The notes below the pieces were generated by a model. It had not been told where the DNA came from. It searched no databases and worked only from the letters and a program-made list of their open reading frames with translations. The translations under genes were made by a program, and so were the position numbers. From Anaerolineae bacterium (GTDB lineage: Bacteria > Chloroflexota > Anaerolineae > Anaerolineales > Anaerolineaceae), in assembly GCA_013178295.1 (NCBI GenBank), contig JABLWW010000007.1:143397-207396 (forward strand): DNA of 64,000 nucleotides, read 5' to 3'. Positions 9,452-18,951 of this stretch are shown one piece after another (positions within the stretch are counted from its first letter, which is position 1; every line of letters starts with the position of its first letter).

Positions 9452-10116
9452 TGCGCATTCGCATCGCGTATGCCAAGACCCATCCTCTCCGTTACACCAG
9501 CAACCTGGACATGCAGAAAATCTGGGAGCGCACGCTGCGCCGCGCCTCTCTCCCCATTGCCTACAGTCAGGGATTTCACCCCCAACCACGTCTGGTGCAG
9601 GCTTGTCCGCTGCCGCTCGGGTTCACCAGTCAGGCAGAAATCATTGACCTGTGGCTCGAAAGTGACCTCTCAATTGCAGAAGTGCAAACCGCCTTGCAGC
9701 GCTCGCTCCCCCCTGGTATCACCCTGAAAACGGTGGAAGCAGTTGACCTGCGCTCCCCATCGCTGACAAATCAGGTGCTTGCGGCGGTCTATGTAGCGGA
9801 GCTACCTGCCCACGTTCATGATGAGACTTTGGCAGAAAGGATACAGCTACTGCTTGCCGCCCAAACCTTGCCCCGTCAGAGGCGCGGCAAGCATTACGAC
9901 CTGCGACCATTGGTTCTGGATATATGCCTTATCCAATCAAATAACAACCACCCTTTACGTCTTCAAATGACCCTGGTAGCGCGTCCCAGCGCCACCGGAA
10001 GACCAGAAGAAGTGCTGGACGCACTTGAAATCGATCCTTTCTCCAGCCGCATTGAGCGCATCCGCCTGCTTTTGGAAGAACACAATGTGCACCAAAAACC
10101 AGAGCATCCTCTATAA
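9448..10116 (+). CDS. TIGR03936 / DUF2344 radical SAM-linked protein
   Basis: A 222-residue protein starting MMRIRIAYAKTHPLRYTSNLDMQKIWERTLRRA, then YSQGFHPQPRLVQACPLPLGF, the hallmark of TIGR03936. The family nearly always sits beside, or is fused to, TIGR03960 radical SAM proteins, as here with a 4-nt overlap (ATG 9448; TGA ends 9451). GGAG lies 6 nt before the ATG. The His/Arg pattern resembles a nucleic-acid or tRNA-binding surface, but no function is proven. Confidence 0.88.
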   Translation: MMRIRIAYAKTHPLRYTSNLDMQKIWERTLRRASLPIAYSQGFHPQPRLVQACPLPLGFTSQAEIIDLWLESDLSIAEVQTALQRSLPPGITLKTVEAVDLRSPSLTNQVLAAVYVAELPAHVHDETLAERIQLLLAAQTLPRQRRGKHYDLRPLVLDICLIQSNNNHPLRLQMTLVARPSATGRPEEVLDALEIDPFSSRIERIRLLLEEHNVHQKPEHPL

Positions 10117-10169
10117 TAAAAAGTATCTCCGCTTTGGCTTTTACATAAGCCGAAAGGGCTGTTAAAATA

Positions 10170-11150
10170 ATGGGCTTTCTTGCTTCTCTCCTTTTGGGGT
10201 TCATCCCCATGTTTCTATTGGCTGGCTTTATCTACTGGCTAGACCGCTACGAGAAAGAGCCAAAAGCGCTGCTGGGAGGTGTGTTCCTTTGGGGAGCAGT
10301 TGTAGCTGCCGCCTTTGCATACATTGTCAACACATTCATTGGGATAGGCGTATATATCGTAACCCAATCCGAGAGCGCAACCAGCCTGACAACCGGCTCC
10401 CTGGTAGCGCCGCTGGTTGAGGAGTCACTCAAAGGCTTTGCCGTTCTGCTGGTCTTTATGGCATTCTATAAAGAGTTTGATTCCATCCTGGATGGGATCG
10501 TTTACGCTGCCATTACCGCACTGGGTTTTGCTGCCAGTGAGAACACTTTTTATATCTACACTTACGGTTATCAGCAAGGCGGTTGGGATGGTCTGATGCG
10601 TATGACCATACTACGCAATCTGGTGGTTCCCTGGCAGCATCCTTTTTACACCTCTTTCATCGGCATTGGTCTTGCGCTTGCCAGACTCAACCGCAATTGG
10701 CTAATCCGCATCGGTGCTCCACTCATCGGCTATTTCATCGCCATCTTTGCGCACTCACTCCACAATACGCTGTCGGGGCTGGGTTCACAGGTATTATGCA
10801 TCTTCGGCAGCATCCTGGACTGGTCTGGCTGGATACTCATGTTTGTATTCATCATTTACGTTGCACACAATGAAAAGAAACTCAATATCCTTTACTTGAA
10901 GGAAGAAGTTGAACTAGGCATCATCACTGCCTCACAGTATCAAGTTACCTGTTCTGGGCACGCCCGTAGTGCTGCGCTGTTTAGAGCCATTCCCAAAAGA
11001 AAATTCCGCCTCACAAGCCGCTTCTTTCAGTTATGCAGTGAACTGGTGCATAAAAAACATCAGCAAAAGCGCATGGGAAATGAAGTCAACTACGATGAAA
11101 TCATCAGCAGTTTGCGCAACCAAATCAAGACGCTGGCTGATTTGGTTTAA
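10170..11150 (+). CDS. PrsW-like intramembrane metalloprotease
   Basis: A 326-residue polytopic membrane protein with about eight hydrophobic helices in residues 1-235 and a basic cytosolic tail. It has the PrsW/CPBP-like signature: acidic pair APLVEESLKGF, then GFAASENTFYIYTYG, then the helices with HPFYT and FAHSLHNTL, which together would bind the metal. PrsW cleaves anti-sigma factors in Bacillus; the target here is unknown. A -10-like TATAAT lies at the end of the preceding gene (about 10112), and a short hairpin (about 10131-10158) lies in the leader. The C-terminal 90 residues are not part of the usual PrsW core. Confidence 0.85.
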   Translation: MGFLASLLLGFIPMFLLAGFIYWLDRYEKEPKALLGGVFLWGAVVAAAFAYIVNTFIGIGVYIVTQSESATSLTTGSLVAPLVEESLKGFAVLLVFMAFYKEFDSILDGIVYAAITALGFAASENTFYIYTYGYQQGGWDGLMRMTILRNLVVPWQHPFYTSFIGIGLALARLNRNWLIRIGAPLIGYFIAIFAHSLHNTLSGLGSQVLCIFGSILDWSGWILMFVFIIYVAHNEKKLNILYLKEEVELGIITASQYQVTCSGHARSAALFRAIPKRKFRLTSRFFQLCSELVHKKHQQKRMGNEVNYDEIISSLRNQIKTLADLV

Positions 11151-11222
11151 TGCTGTTTTTCCCCAACCCAGCCAAATCATTGGCAGGCTCCGATTGCCCA
11201 CGCCAAAAGACTTTTAATCACA

Positions 11223-12971
11223 ATGGCATTCTTACCAACCACCCCACAGGAAATACAGGCGCTTGGCTGGCAGCAACCCGATATTATCCTGGTTACTGGC
11301 GATAGTTACATTGATAGCCCTTTCATCGGTGTAGCAGTCATTGGCAGAATGCTGGAAGCATCTGGATTTCGCGTCGCTGTGATTGCGCAACCAGATATGA
11401 CCTCACCACAGGATATCACACGGCTAGGCGAACCCGCTCTGTTCTGGGGTATCAGTGGCGGCAGTGTTGATTCAATGATCGCCAACTACACTGCCAGCAA
11501 AAAACGGCGCAAAACCGATGACTATACTCCCGGCGGCATCAACAACCGCCGCCCCGACAGAGCCGTGATCGCCTATGCCAACCTGATCCGCCGCTATTTC
11601 AAAAATACCCGCCCCATTGTGCTGGGCGGAATTGAGGCATCCTTGAGACGTATCGCCCATTACGACTTCTGGAGCAATACCATACGCCGTTCCATTCTTT
11701 TTGACGCCAAAGCTGATTATCTGCTTTATGGTATGGCAGAGCAAAGCGTACTCGAATTTGCCCGCGCAATACAGACGGGCGTCAGTCCGGCCAATGTGCG
11801 CGGTGTGTGCTATATTAGCAAACAACCCCCAGCACACTATCTGCTTCTGCCGCCCTACGAAACGGTCGCTGCAAGCCCTGATAACCTGATAGATATGTTT
11901 CACATCTTCTACCGCAACAACGAACCCGCCACCGCTCAGGGACTGTGCCAGCAACACGGCGACCGTTTTCTTGTGCAGAATCCTCCTGCCCCTTACCTGC
12001 CCCAGACAGAGTTGGACAAAATTTTTGCTCTGCCTTTTGAACGCGCACAACATCCCTATTATGAGACCCTGGGAAAGGTCAAGGCATTGGAAACTATCCG
12101 TTTCTCTATCAGCACCCATCGCGGTTGTTACGGCGAATGCAACTTTTGCGCTATTGCCGTTCACGAGGGACGTACTGTGCGCTGGCGCAGCATGGATTCA
12201 ATCCTTAAGGAGGCCGAAATACTGACCCATCTGCCAGGATTTAAGGGATATATCCTGGATGTCGGCGGCCCAACTGCCAATATGTATGGCTTTGAATGTT
12301 CCAAAAAAATCCAGCAAGGGGCATGTCAGGACAAACGCTGTCTTTACCCCATGATATGCCCCTCTCTGAACCCCGACCACACCCCCCAGATCGAAATGTT
12401 ACGGCGGATTCGCCAAATCCCCGGTGTCAAAAAAGTGTTTGTCGCCTCAGGGATACGTTATGATCTGGTCATGACAGACCAAAAACAGGGTGGGAATTAT
12501 CTAAGGCAAATTGTGAACCACCACGTCTCCGGGCAACTGAAAGTCGCCCCGGAACATAACGCAGCGCATGTCTTGCAGAAAATGGGCAAGCCGCCCCAAG
12601 ACATTCTGCTCAAGTTCAAGAAAAAATTTGACCAGCTTTCAAAAGAATCAGGCAAAAAGCAGTTCCTCACCTATTACCTCATTGCCGCTCACCCAGGATG
12701 CACCGAGACGGATATGCAGCAACTGAGCAGGTTCGCCAGCCACGAGTTGGGCATCCGCCCCGAACAGGTGCAAATATTCACCCCCGCACCCTCCACGTAT
12801 TCCAGCATCATGTACTGCACCGGACTGGATCCGTTTACCCGCCAGCCTCTGTTTGTTGAGAAAGACCCAGCGCGTCGTCAACACCAAAAAGCTATTCTTC
12901 TGAGAAAACCAACTCCAAAGACGCAAAAACGCTCAAATTTGCGCCCAAAGACACAAAAGAAAAAGCCATGA
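11223..12971 (+). CDS. ygiQ: YgiQ-family radical SAM protein
   Basis: A 582-residue protein close to the YgiQ/UPF0313 family. It opens with the family's FLPTTPQEIQALGWQQPDIILVTGDSYIDSPFIGVAVIGRML. The radical SAM motif is RGCYGECNFCAI (C-x3-C-x2-C), and VGGPTANMYGF, LKVAPEH and FTPAPSTYSSIMYCTGLDPFT follow. The C-terminal tail is short and Lys/Thr-rich. Biochemical role not established. The stop overlaps the next gene's ATG by 4 nt, so both are co-translated. The length is slightly below the longest members, which carry a longer tail. Confidence 0.92.
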   Translation: MAFLPTTPQEIQALGWQQPDIILVTGDSYIDSPFIGVAVIGRMLEASGFRVAVIAQPDMTSPQDITRLGEPALFWGISGGSVDSMIANYTASKKRRKTDDYTPGGINNRRPDRAVIAYANLIRRYFKNTRPIVLGGIEASLRRIAHYDFWSNTIRRSILFDAKADYLLYGMAEQSVLEFARAIQTGVSPANVRGVCYISKQPPAHYLLLPPYETVAASPDNLIDMFHIFYRNNEPATAQGLCQQHGDRFLVQNPPAPYLPQTELDKIFALPFERAQHPYYETLGKVKALETIRFSISTHRGCYGECNFCAIAVHEGRTVRWRSMDSILKEAEILTHLPGFKGYILDVGGPTANMYGFECSKKIQQGACQDKRCLYPMICPSLNPDHTPQIEMLRRIRQIPGVKKVFVASGIRYDLVMTDQKQGGNYLRQIVNHHVSGQLKVAPEHNAAHVLQKMGKPPQDILLKFKKKFDQLSKESGKKQFLTYYLIAAHPGCTETDMQQLSRFASHELGIRPEQVQIFTPAPSTYSSIMYCTGLDPFTRQPLFVEKDPARRQHQKAILLRKPTPKTQKRSNLRPKTQKKKP

Positions 12972-14140
12972 CATGCCGTCTGTTTATCGTTGTTGCGCCA
13001 GGTCTCGAAGACTGCCTGCACAAAGAGTTAACGGGATTGGGTTTATCTGTGCCTCCCCCTTTTCAAAACAGCCTGCCAGCCAGCACAGGCTGGGAAACTG
13101 GCGGTGTAGAACTTACTGCCACGCTGAGCGACCTGTACCGCCTCAATCTACACCTTCGTACAGCGAGCCGCATCCTGCTACGTTTGGGGAGCTTTAAAAC
13201 ACTTAGCTTTGCCGAATTGCGCCAAAAAGCTGCCCGGCTGCCCTGGAAATTGCATCTTCAGCCAGGACAACCTGTTGCGATCCGGGTTACCTGCCATAAG
13301 TCACGTCTCTATCACTCGGACGGCGTTGCCGAACGCATCGCCGCAGCCATCTCCGAACACATGCGAACCCCCACCACGTTGGCACGCTTTGACGAAAACA
13401 CCCCAACCCCATCTGCGCTGATCATAGCTCGCCTTGATCATGACATCTGCACCATCAGCATTGACTCGTCGGGCGCTCCACTGCATCACCGCGGCTACCG
13501 TCAAGAGACTGCCAAAGCCCCCCTGCGCGAAACCCTTGCCGCAGGTATCTTAATTGCTTCCGGCTGGAAGGGTACTTCCCCGCTTATCGATCCTTTTTGT
13601 GGATCGGGCACCATCCCGATTGAAGCTGCCCTGCTGACGCGTCGCATTGCGCCAGGAAAAAATCGTCGTTTTGCCTTTATGCAATGGAGCACATTTGACC
13701 CTCGTCTCTGGCAAGAACTAACCGATGAAGCTGCTGCACAGGAACTCCCCTCAGCCACCTGTCCAATACTCGCCTCCGACCGCGATGCCGGTGGCATCCA
13801 CATCGCTCAAAGCAATGCTTCCCGCGCCAGAGTTTCCCAAGATATTATTTTTGAACATCGCGCACTTTCTGCCATTGATCCTCCCGCCCAGACGGGGTGG
13901 ATCATCAGCAACCCACCCTATGGCAAACGCATCCGTTCCTCACATGACCTGAGGGATTTATACAGCCAGATAGGCAATGTGCTACGGGCAAAATGTCCAG
14001 GCTGGAACGTTGCCATTTTGTGCAACAGCGACTACCTCATCGGGCATACCAAATTACAATTGCTCACCTCCCTTTCCCTGGTCAATGGCGGTATCCCCGT
14101 CAGGTTATACACCGGGCGCGTGCGGCACAGTCACCCGTAA
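12968..14140 (+). CDS. THUMP-domain class I RNA methyltransferase (RlmL/YpsC-like)
   Basis: A 390-residue protein. Residues about 1-160 form a ferredoxin-like plus THUMP RNA-binding part (VVAPGLEDCLHKELTGLGL; LHLRTASRILLRLGSF). The methyltransferase follows, with LIDPFCGSGTIPIEAALL as SAM motif and IISNPPYGKRI as NPPY motif. This matches the N-terminal half of RlmL (23S rRNA m2G2445) and Bacillus YpsC; 23S rRNA guanine-N2 is the likely target. It ends the rightward block before a strong bidirectional terminator. Confidence 0.9.
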   Translation: MTCRLFIVVAPGLEDCLHKELTGLGLSVPPPFQNSLPASTGWETGGVELTATLSDLYRLNLHLRTASRILLRLGSFKTLSFAELRQKAARLPWKLHLQPGQPVAIRVTCHKSRLYHSDGVAERIAAAISEHMRTPTTLARFDENTPTPSALIIARLDHDICTISIDSSGAPLHHRGYRQETAKAPLRETLAAGILIASGWKGTSPLIDPFCGSGTIPIEAALLTRRIAPGKNRRFAFMQWSTFDPRLWQELTDEAAAQELPSATCPILASDRDAGGIHIAQSNASRARVSQDIIFEHRALSAIDPPAQTGWIISNPPYGKRIRSSHDLRDLYSQIGNVLRAKCPGWNVAILCNSDYLIGHTKLQLLTSLSLVNGGIPVRLYTGRVRHSHP

Positions 14141-14226
14141 CATCTCTTCGCCTCTCCATCAGAATCAGCCATCATCAACGCGGCGCATCGCCGTTTTCTA
14201 GCTCGCAGTTCTCACTGCCTTATCGC

Positions 14227-14266
14227 AAAAAAATCTCTCCGCTCAAATATAGAGCGGAGAGATTTT
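14227..14266. terminator. Bidirectional terminator between the THUMP methyltransferase and gcvPB
   Basis: A perfect 15-bp inverted repeat (arms 14230-14244 and 14252-14266, arm core TCTCTCCGCTC) with a 7-nt loop. On the minus strand it is followed by seven T, and on the plus strand the arm ends in TTTT. It lies between two converging genes. Confidence 0.9.
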
Positions 14267-14281
14267 ACCTAAAATATTGCG

Positions 14282-15742
14282 CTATTGACCTGGCGTCCAG
14301 CAACACAGGACAAGGTCACGTGCTGCTTTGACCTCGTCCAGCCGTCTAACTGGCGTAGAGTGAGGAGCATCTTTAAGCACCTGTGGATTCGCCCGCGCCT
14401 CCTCAGCAATTTTCAACAGCGCGTCTGCAAAGGCATCCAGAGTCTGCTTGCTCTCGGTTTCTGTAGGCTCAATCATCAAGGCTTCATGCACAATTAGCGG
14501 GAAGTAATTCGTTGGCGGATGAAATCCGTAATCCATCAAACGCTTGGCAATATCCAGCGCGTGGATCTCAGGACAGTCATCCCATTTGCCTTCCAGCACA
14601 AATTCATGCATGCACACCCGGTCATAGGGAAGGCTGTACTTACCCTTCAGCTTTGAAAGCAGATAATTGGCATTCAGCACAGCATACTCCGCCACTTTTC
14701 TAAGCCCATCAGGACCAAGCATGTTGATATATGTGTACGCCCTGACCAGGACACCAAACTGCCCATAAAAAGATTTGACACGCCCTATGGTATAGGGCGG
14801 CATGACCAGCCCATATAATGGCGGCATCTCTTCGGTGGCTTCCTCTACAATCTTGACCAGAGGGCCAGGCAGAAAATCCACAAGATGCTCAGCTACCCCT
14901 ACCGGACCAGAGCCAGGCCCACCCCCGCCATGCGGCGTGGAAAATGTCTTGTGCAGGTTATAGTGCATGACATCAATTCCCAGATCACCCGGGCGGGCAA
15001 CACCAACCAGGGCATTGAGATTAGCGCCATCGCCATACACCAAGCCTCCGGCTTTGTGCACCGCCTCAACAACCTCTAACAGATTTTCATCGAATAACCC
15101 CAGTGTATTTGGGTTGGTCAACATCAAACCTGCCAGGGTATCATCACAGTGGGATAACAGCACCTGCAAATCAACGTTGCCGCGAGCATCGGTAGGCAAG
15201 GGAATAACCTCAAAGCCAGCCATCGCAGTGGTCGCCGGGTTCGTGCCATGTGCCGAATCGGGCAAGAGCATTTTATTGCGCCTTGTATCACCGCGTGAAC
15301 GATGATAGGCACGTATGATTAAAACCCCGGTCAACTCGCCCTGCGCCCCGGCTGATGGCTGCAAGCTGACACCCGCAAAACCGCCAATTTCTTTCAGCCA
15401 TTCCTGCAATTCAAACATCAGCGCCAAACAACCCTGTACAGTTTCGATTGGCTGTAAGGGGTGCGCATGGGCAAACCCAGGCAGGCGGGCAGTCTCCTCA
15501 TTAACCTTTGGGTTATACTTCATCGTGCACGACCCAAGCGGATAAAAACCGCCATCAATCGAGTAGTTCAGCTGCGAAAGATGTGTAAAATGGCGAATGA
15601 CATCAACTTCTGAAAGCTCTGGCAGATTCAAGCTCTGACGCACAAACCCCTGCGGCAGCGGCGCCGCAGGAACATCAGGGGCAGGAAACTTGAAACCGCA
15701 CCGCCCAGGAGAGGACATCTCAAACACAGTGGGTTCAGTCAT
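14282..15742 (-). CDS. gcvPB: Glycine dehydrogenase (decarboxylating) subunit 2
   Basis: A 486-residue PLP-dependent half of the glycine cleavage P-protein; with GcvPA it decarboxylates glycine and passes aminomethyl to GcvH. The PLP lysine is in DVMHYNLHKTFSTPHGGGGPGSGP, and YPLGSCTMKYNPK near the N-terminus is typical. I chose ATG 15742, which follows GGAGGAGG and overlaps the gcvPA stop by 8 nt; the open frame extends 16 codons further into gcvPA. It is last in gcvH-gcvPA-gcvPB. No gcvT is in the window. Confidence 0.96.
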   Translation of the reverse strand: MTEPTVFEMSSPGRCGFKFPAPDVPAAPLPQGFVRQSLNLPELSEVDVIRHFTHLSQLNYSIDGGFYPLGSCTMKYNPKVNEETARLPGFAHAHPLQPIETVQGCLALMFELQEWLKEIGGFAGVSLQPSAGAQGELTGVLIIRAYHRSRGDTRRNKMLLPDSAHGTNPATTAMAGFEVIPLPTDARGNVDLQVLLSHCDDTLAGLMLTNPNTLGLFDENLLEVVEAVHKAGGLVYGDGANLNALVGVARPGDLGIDVMHYNLHKTFSTPHGGGGPGSGPVGVAEHLVDFLPGPLVKIVEEATEEMPPLYGLVMPPYTIGRVKSFYGQFGVLVRAYTYINMLGPDGLRKVAEYAVLNANYLLSKLKGKYSLPYDRVCMHEFVLEGKWDDCPEIHALDIAKRLMDYGFHPPTNYFPLIVHEALMIEPTETESKQTLDAFADALLKIAEEARANPQVLKDAPHSTPVRRLDEVKAARDLVLCCWTPGQ

Positions 15743-17087
15743 GATGAGATACCTCCTCCAGCGCTGCGCACAGCGCGTCAATCTGTTCACGGGTGTTCAT
15801 TTCTGTAACAGCAAACAGAACATGATCCTTCAACATGGGGTAGTCTGCTCCCAAATCATATCCTCCCAGGATTCCATGCTCAAGCAGATGATCATTAATC
15901 TCGCTTACCGATTGAGGGCAGCGAACAACAAACTCATGAAAGAACGGTTCGCTGAAAGCCAGCGCATAGCCGGGGATCTGGCCAATTTTCTTGGCAGCAT
16001 AATGCGCCTTGTGATAACAAAGCTCTGCCACCTGACGTAAGCCATGTTTTCCCAGCAGGCTGAGGTAAATTGCCGATGCCAGAGCCATCAGCCCTTGATT
16101 GGTGCAGATATTCGAAGTCGCTTTTTCCCGCCGAATATGCTGCTCGCGCGCTGTCAGTGTAAGTACATAGCCCTTTCTTCCATCGCGGTCTACCGTCTCA
16201 CCCACCAGCCTGCCAGCAATTTTACGCACATATTCCTGCCTTGTGGCAAAAATTCCCAGATACGGACCGCCAAAAGAAAGCGGCAGACCCAACGATTGTC
16301 CCTCACCCACGACGACATCAGCGCCAAACTCGCCGGGAGGTTTAAGCAAGCCCAGCGAGAGGGGGTTCACCACCACCACGAACAGTGCTCCCCGTTCATG
16401 AACGATTTTCTCCAGCGCCGAATAGTCATAAACGCGCCCAAAAAAGTCAGGGTACTGCACTGCTACCATCGCAGTCTCATCATCAATAAACGCTGCCAGA
16501 CTTTCTGGCTTCTCGGCGACATTCTCGGGCTGGTCACCTAGAACATACATGCAATCATAACCACTCATGTACGTACGCAGCGTCTGACGATATTGAGGAT
16601 GAACACATGGAGAGACCACAAATTTGCAACGCTTTCCGCGAAAGTGGTGATATGCCATTACACCTGCCTCAGCAAGCGCTGTGGCACCGTCGTAATGTGA
16701 AGCATTGCACACTTCCATCCCGGTCAACGCCGCTATCAGACTTTGGTATTCAAAGATAGCTTGCAATGTACCCTGTGAGATTTCTGGCTGATAGGGTGTA
16801 TAAGCAGTCAAAAATTCACCCCGGCGAATAAGTGCATCCACCGCAGCTGGTGTGTAGTGATGATATGCTCCAGCCCCCAGAAAACAAATCAACTCATTTG
16901 TGCTTTCATTCGCCTCAGACATCTCCTGCAACTGCTGCACAGTCTCCATCTCACTTAGCCCCTCGGGGATATTGAGCTTTGGAAAACGATATTGCGCAGG
17001 AATGTCTTGAAAGAGGTCTTCGATCTGCTTCACGCCAATCGCCTGAAGCATTTCCTTAACTTCTTGTTCCGTATGAGGTGTGAACAT
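15735..17087 (-). CDS. gcvPA: Glycine dehydrogenase (decarboxylating) subunit 1
   Basis: A 450-residue subunit 1 of the two-chain P-protein. Family features: MFTPHTEQEVKEMLQAIGV at the start, then FLGAGAYHHYTPAAVDALIRRGEFLTAYTPYQPEISQGTLQAIFEYQ, and GEGQSLGLPLSFGGPYLG. The ATG at 17087 overlaps the gcvH stop by one base (TGATG), pointing to coupled translation; the upstream ribosome site is weak. It forms the glycine decarboxylase with GcvPB. Confidence 0.96.
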   Translation of the reverse strand: MFTPHTEQEVKEMLQAIGVKQIEDLFQDIPAQYRFPKLNIPEGLSEMETVQQLQEMSEANESTNELICFLGAGAYHHYTPAAVDALIRRGEFLTAYTPYQPEISQGTLQAIFEYQSLIAALTGMEVCNASHYDGATALAEAGVMAYHHFRGKRCKFVVSPCVHPQYRQTLRTYMSGYDCMYVLGDQPENVAEKPESLAAFIDDETAMVAVQYPDFFGRVYDYSALEKIVHERGALFVVVVNPLSLGLLKPPGEFGADVVVGEGQSLGLPLSFGGPYLGIFATRQEYVRKIAGRLVGETVDRDGRKGYVLTLTAREQHIRREKATSNICTNQGLMALASAIYLSLLGKHGLRQVAELCYHKAHYAAKKIGQIPGYALAFSEPFFHEFVVRCPQSVSEINDHLLEHGILGGYDLGADYPMLKDHVLFAVTEMNTREQIDALCAALEEVSHHD

Positions 17088-17479
17088 CAGTGACTGCGCT
17101 CCGCACAATATTGGTCATAAGCAGCTGCGTCCATCAGTGTATCCAACTCACCAGGGTTAGCCAGCTCGATCTTAAAGAGCCATCCTGCTCCATAAGGATC
17201 GCTGTTGATCACCTCAGGCGACTGAGAAATTGCTTCATTGATCTCAACCACTTTGCCGGAAACAGGGATATTTACATCTGCGGCAGCTTTCACAGACTCA
17301 ATCGTTGCACCAACCGCGTTTTTCTTTACCTGATCGCCCACCGCAACCGTAATTTCGACAAAGACAATATCTGACAGCTGGTTCTGGGCATAGTCCGAAA
17401 TGCCCACCGTAGCAACATTTCCTTCCAACTTGACCCATTCATCAGACGTCATGAATTTGAGATTAGCAGGTGTTGTCAT
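17087..17479 (-). CDS. gcvH: Glycine cleavage system H protein
   Basis: A 130-residue lipoyl carrier. The lipoylated lysine is in GATIESVKAAADV, and the C-terminal SDPYGAGWLFKIEL is standard. It shuttles the aminomethyl group between the P, T and L proteins. First gene of the operon, with AGGAG upstream and a clear promoter (17543-17571). The roughly 55-nt leader is too short for a tandem glycine riboswitch. Confidence 0.97.
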   Translation of the reverse strand: MTTPANLKFMTSDEWVKLEGNVATVGISDYAQNQLSDIVFVEITVAVGDQVKKNAVGATIESVKAAADVNIPVSGKVVEINEAISQSPEVINSDPYGAGWLFKIELANPGELDTLMDAAAYDQYCAERSH

Positions 17480-17542
17480 AAATTTTTTCTCCTGAAAATT
17501 TGGGATTGCATAAGATTTGCCGATTGGCTGGCTACTTCTGTA

Positions 17543-17571
17543 ATTCTAAAGACGCCAAGTTAAAAAGTCAA
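17543..17571 (-). promoter_or_regulatory. gcvH operon promoter (TTGACT-17-TAGAAT)
   Basis: On the minus strand TTGACT (complement of 17566-17571) and TAGAAT (complement of 17543-17548) are 17 nt apart. The predicted start is near 17536, leaving a leader of about 56 nt before the gcvH ATG. Confidence 0.75.
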
Positions 17572-17593
17572 GCGTCATTCTTCTTAATCATTA

Positions 17594-18370
17594 TCACTCC
17601 TCAAATTCCAGTTCCATCGTCTGCTCATCAATTTCTCCAACCGAGCGCATTTCGATCTCATCGAAAAGAGAGGGCTGCTGTGCCACCACCACATGTCGTT
17701 TAATCAACTCCAGCAAAGCCAGAAAAGTAACCACCACCTCCAAACGCGTGCCAGTCTGCAAAACGGTACGAAAAGAAGCGCTTGAACGTTTGCGCAACGT
17801 ATCCAGGATTGTATGAATCTTTTCACGAATGGTGATACGCTGCGGAGACATCATTACCGCCAAAGGCGGAAGACTGAGAGTGATAAAAATCTGCCGCGCA
17901 GCCAAAATCACATCATCCAGATTGATACCCTCCAAATCAAGTTTGGCTTCCACCATCAGAGGAGGGGGCACCATGCGCAAATACGTGCGCAACCCAGCCG
18001 CTTCCCGTTGCGCAAGAACATCGGCAACACGCTTAAACTTTCTGTATTCAATGAGCTGGCGCACAAGAGCGTCGCCCGCATCTTCTTCCTCGACTTCCTC
18101 AAACACAATAGGGCGTGGCAGAAGAGCCGAGGACTTGATCTGCAATAACCGCGCGGCAATCACCAGAAAGGCTGAAACTTCAGCAACATCCTGCTCCTGC
18201 AAGCAGCGCATGTATGCAATATACTGATCGGTGACTTGAGCCAGCGCAAGACGGGTAATATCCAGCTCGGCACGCTCAATCAGCTGTAAAAGCAAGTCTA
18301 ATGGGCCGCTGTAAACCTCTGTGTTGACACGATATCCTTCGGTTTGTCGGCTGGCTAACAATGAACGCAT
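17594..18370 (-). CDS. scpA: Segregation and condensation protein A
   Basis: A 258-residue kleisin that bridges SMC heads. It shows VYSGPLDLLLQLIERAELDITRLALAQVTDQYIAYM, then FLVIAARLLQIKSSALLP, and a C-terminal winged helix (LLALLELIKRHVVVAQQPSLFDEIEM). Its partner gene smc lies about 2.2 kb away on the other strand; scpB is not in this window. The ATG at 18370 is 8 nt from an extended -10 box (TGTTATAAT) with no ribosome site between, so the message is probably leaderless. Confidence 0.95.
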   Translation of the reverse strand: MRSLLASRQTEGYRVNTEVYSGPLDLLLQLIERAELDITRLALAQVTDQYIAYMRCLQEQDVAEVSAFLVIAARLLQIKSSALLPRPIVFEEVEEEDAGDALVRQLIEYRKFKRVADVLAQREAAGLRTYLRMVPPPLMVEAKLDLEGINLDDVILAARQIFITLSLPPLAVMMSPQRITIREKIHTILDTLRKRSSASFRTVLQTGTRLEVVVTFLALLELIKRHVVVAQQPSLFDEIEMRSVGEIDEQTMELEFEE

Positions 18371-18378
18371 CGCGAGGT

Positions 18379-18424
18379 ATTATAACAGAGCAACACAAAG
18401 CTGCATGAGATGATCTGATATAAT
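18379..18424. promoter_or_regulatory. Divergent leaderless promoters of scpA and moaC
   Basis: Two extended -10 boxes point outwards. TGTTATAAT on the minus strand (TATAAT = complement of 18379-18384) stands 8 nt before the scpA ATG. TGATATAAT on the plus strand (TATAAT at 18419-18424) stands 6 nt before the moaC ATG. Neither has a good -35 or a Shine-Dalgarno sequence, so both transcripts should begin at or within a base or two of their start codons. Confidence 0.72.
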
Positions 18425-18430
18425 TGCCTC

Positions 18431-18913
18431 ATGCCCTCGAAACAGCTTTCTCATCTTGATGAACACGGACAGGCGCGCATGGTCAATGTGGGCAAAAAGC
18501 CGCCGACCGAGCGCGTGGCAATTGCCGCAGGCGAAGTGCATTTGAGCAAGGCAACACTGGATTTGATTCGTCAGGGGTTGGCAAAAAAAGGGGACGTTTT
18601 GACCGTAGCCCAGGTAGCAGGTATTCTGGCAGCGAAACGCACCTCCGATCTAATCCCCCTGTGCCATCCCATTCCACTAACCCACATTGATGTTACACTG
18701 GCAATTGACGAATCGCTCTCAGCCGTGAACATTCAGGCAACAGCGCGTACCTTTGACCGTACGGGCGTCGAGATGGAAGCGCTGACAGCCGTATCCATTG
18801 CTGCGTTGACCGTGTACGATATGATCAAAGCCGTGGAGAAAACTTGCCGCATTCAGAACATCCGTCTGCTTGAAAAACACGGCGGTCAAAGCGGAGATAT
18901 TGTCAATGCGTAG
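18431..18913 (+). CDS. moaC: Cyclic pyranopterin monophosphate synthase
   Basis: A 160-residue MoaC, which completes the first step of molybdenum cofactor synthesis after MoaA. Motifs: [34 protein letters not shown], and [23 protein letters not shown] with EKHGGQSGD at the end. It is followed 38 nt later by the fused MoaD-MoaE gene, so the two act in the same pathway. moaA is not present here. Confidence 0.97.
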   Translation: MPSKQLSHLDEHGQARMVNVGKKPPTERVAIAAGEVHLSKATLDLIRQGLAKKGDVLTVAQVAGILAAKRTSDLIPLCHPIPLTHIDVTLAIDESLSAVNIQATARTFDRTGVEMEALTAVSIAALTVYDMIKAVEKTCRIQNIRLLEKHGGQSGDIVNA

Positions 18914-18951
18914 CCTGCTAAGGTTTGTCATGACGAGTAGAAAGTAACACA

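Noticed and set aside
10131..10158. Hairpin before the PrsW-like gene as terminator
   Set aside because: The stem is short with a mismatch and no T run follows; it may only be a leader structure.
17480..17542. Glycine riboswitch before gcvH
   Set aside because: The leader predicted from the promoter is only about 56 nt, too short for the aptamer, and I saw no matching conserved core.
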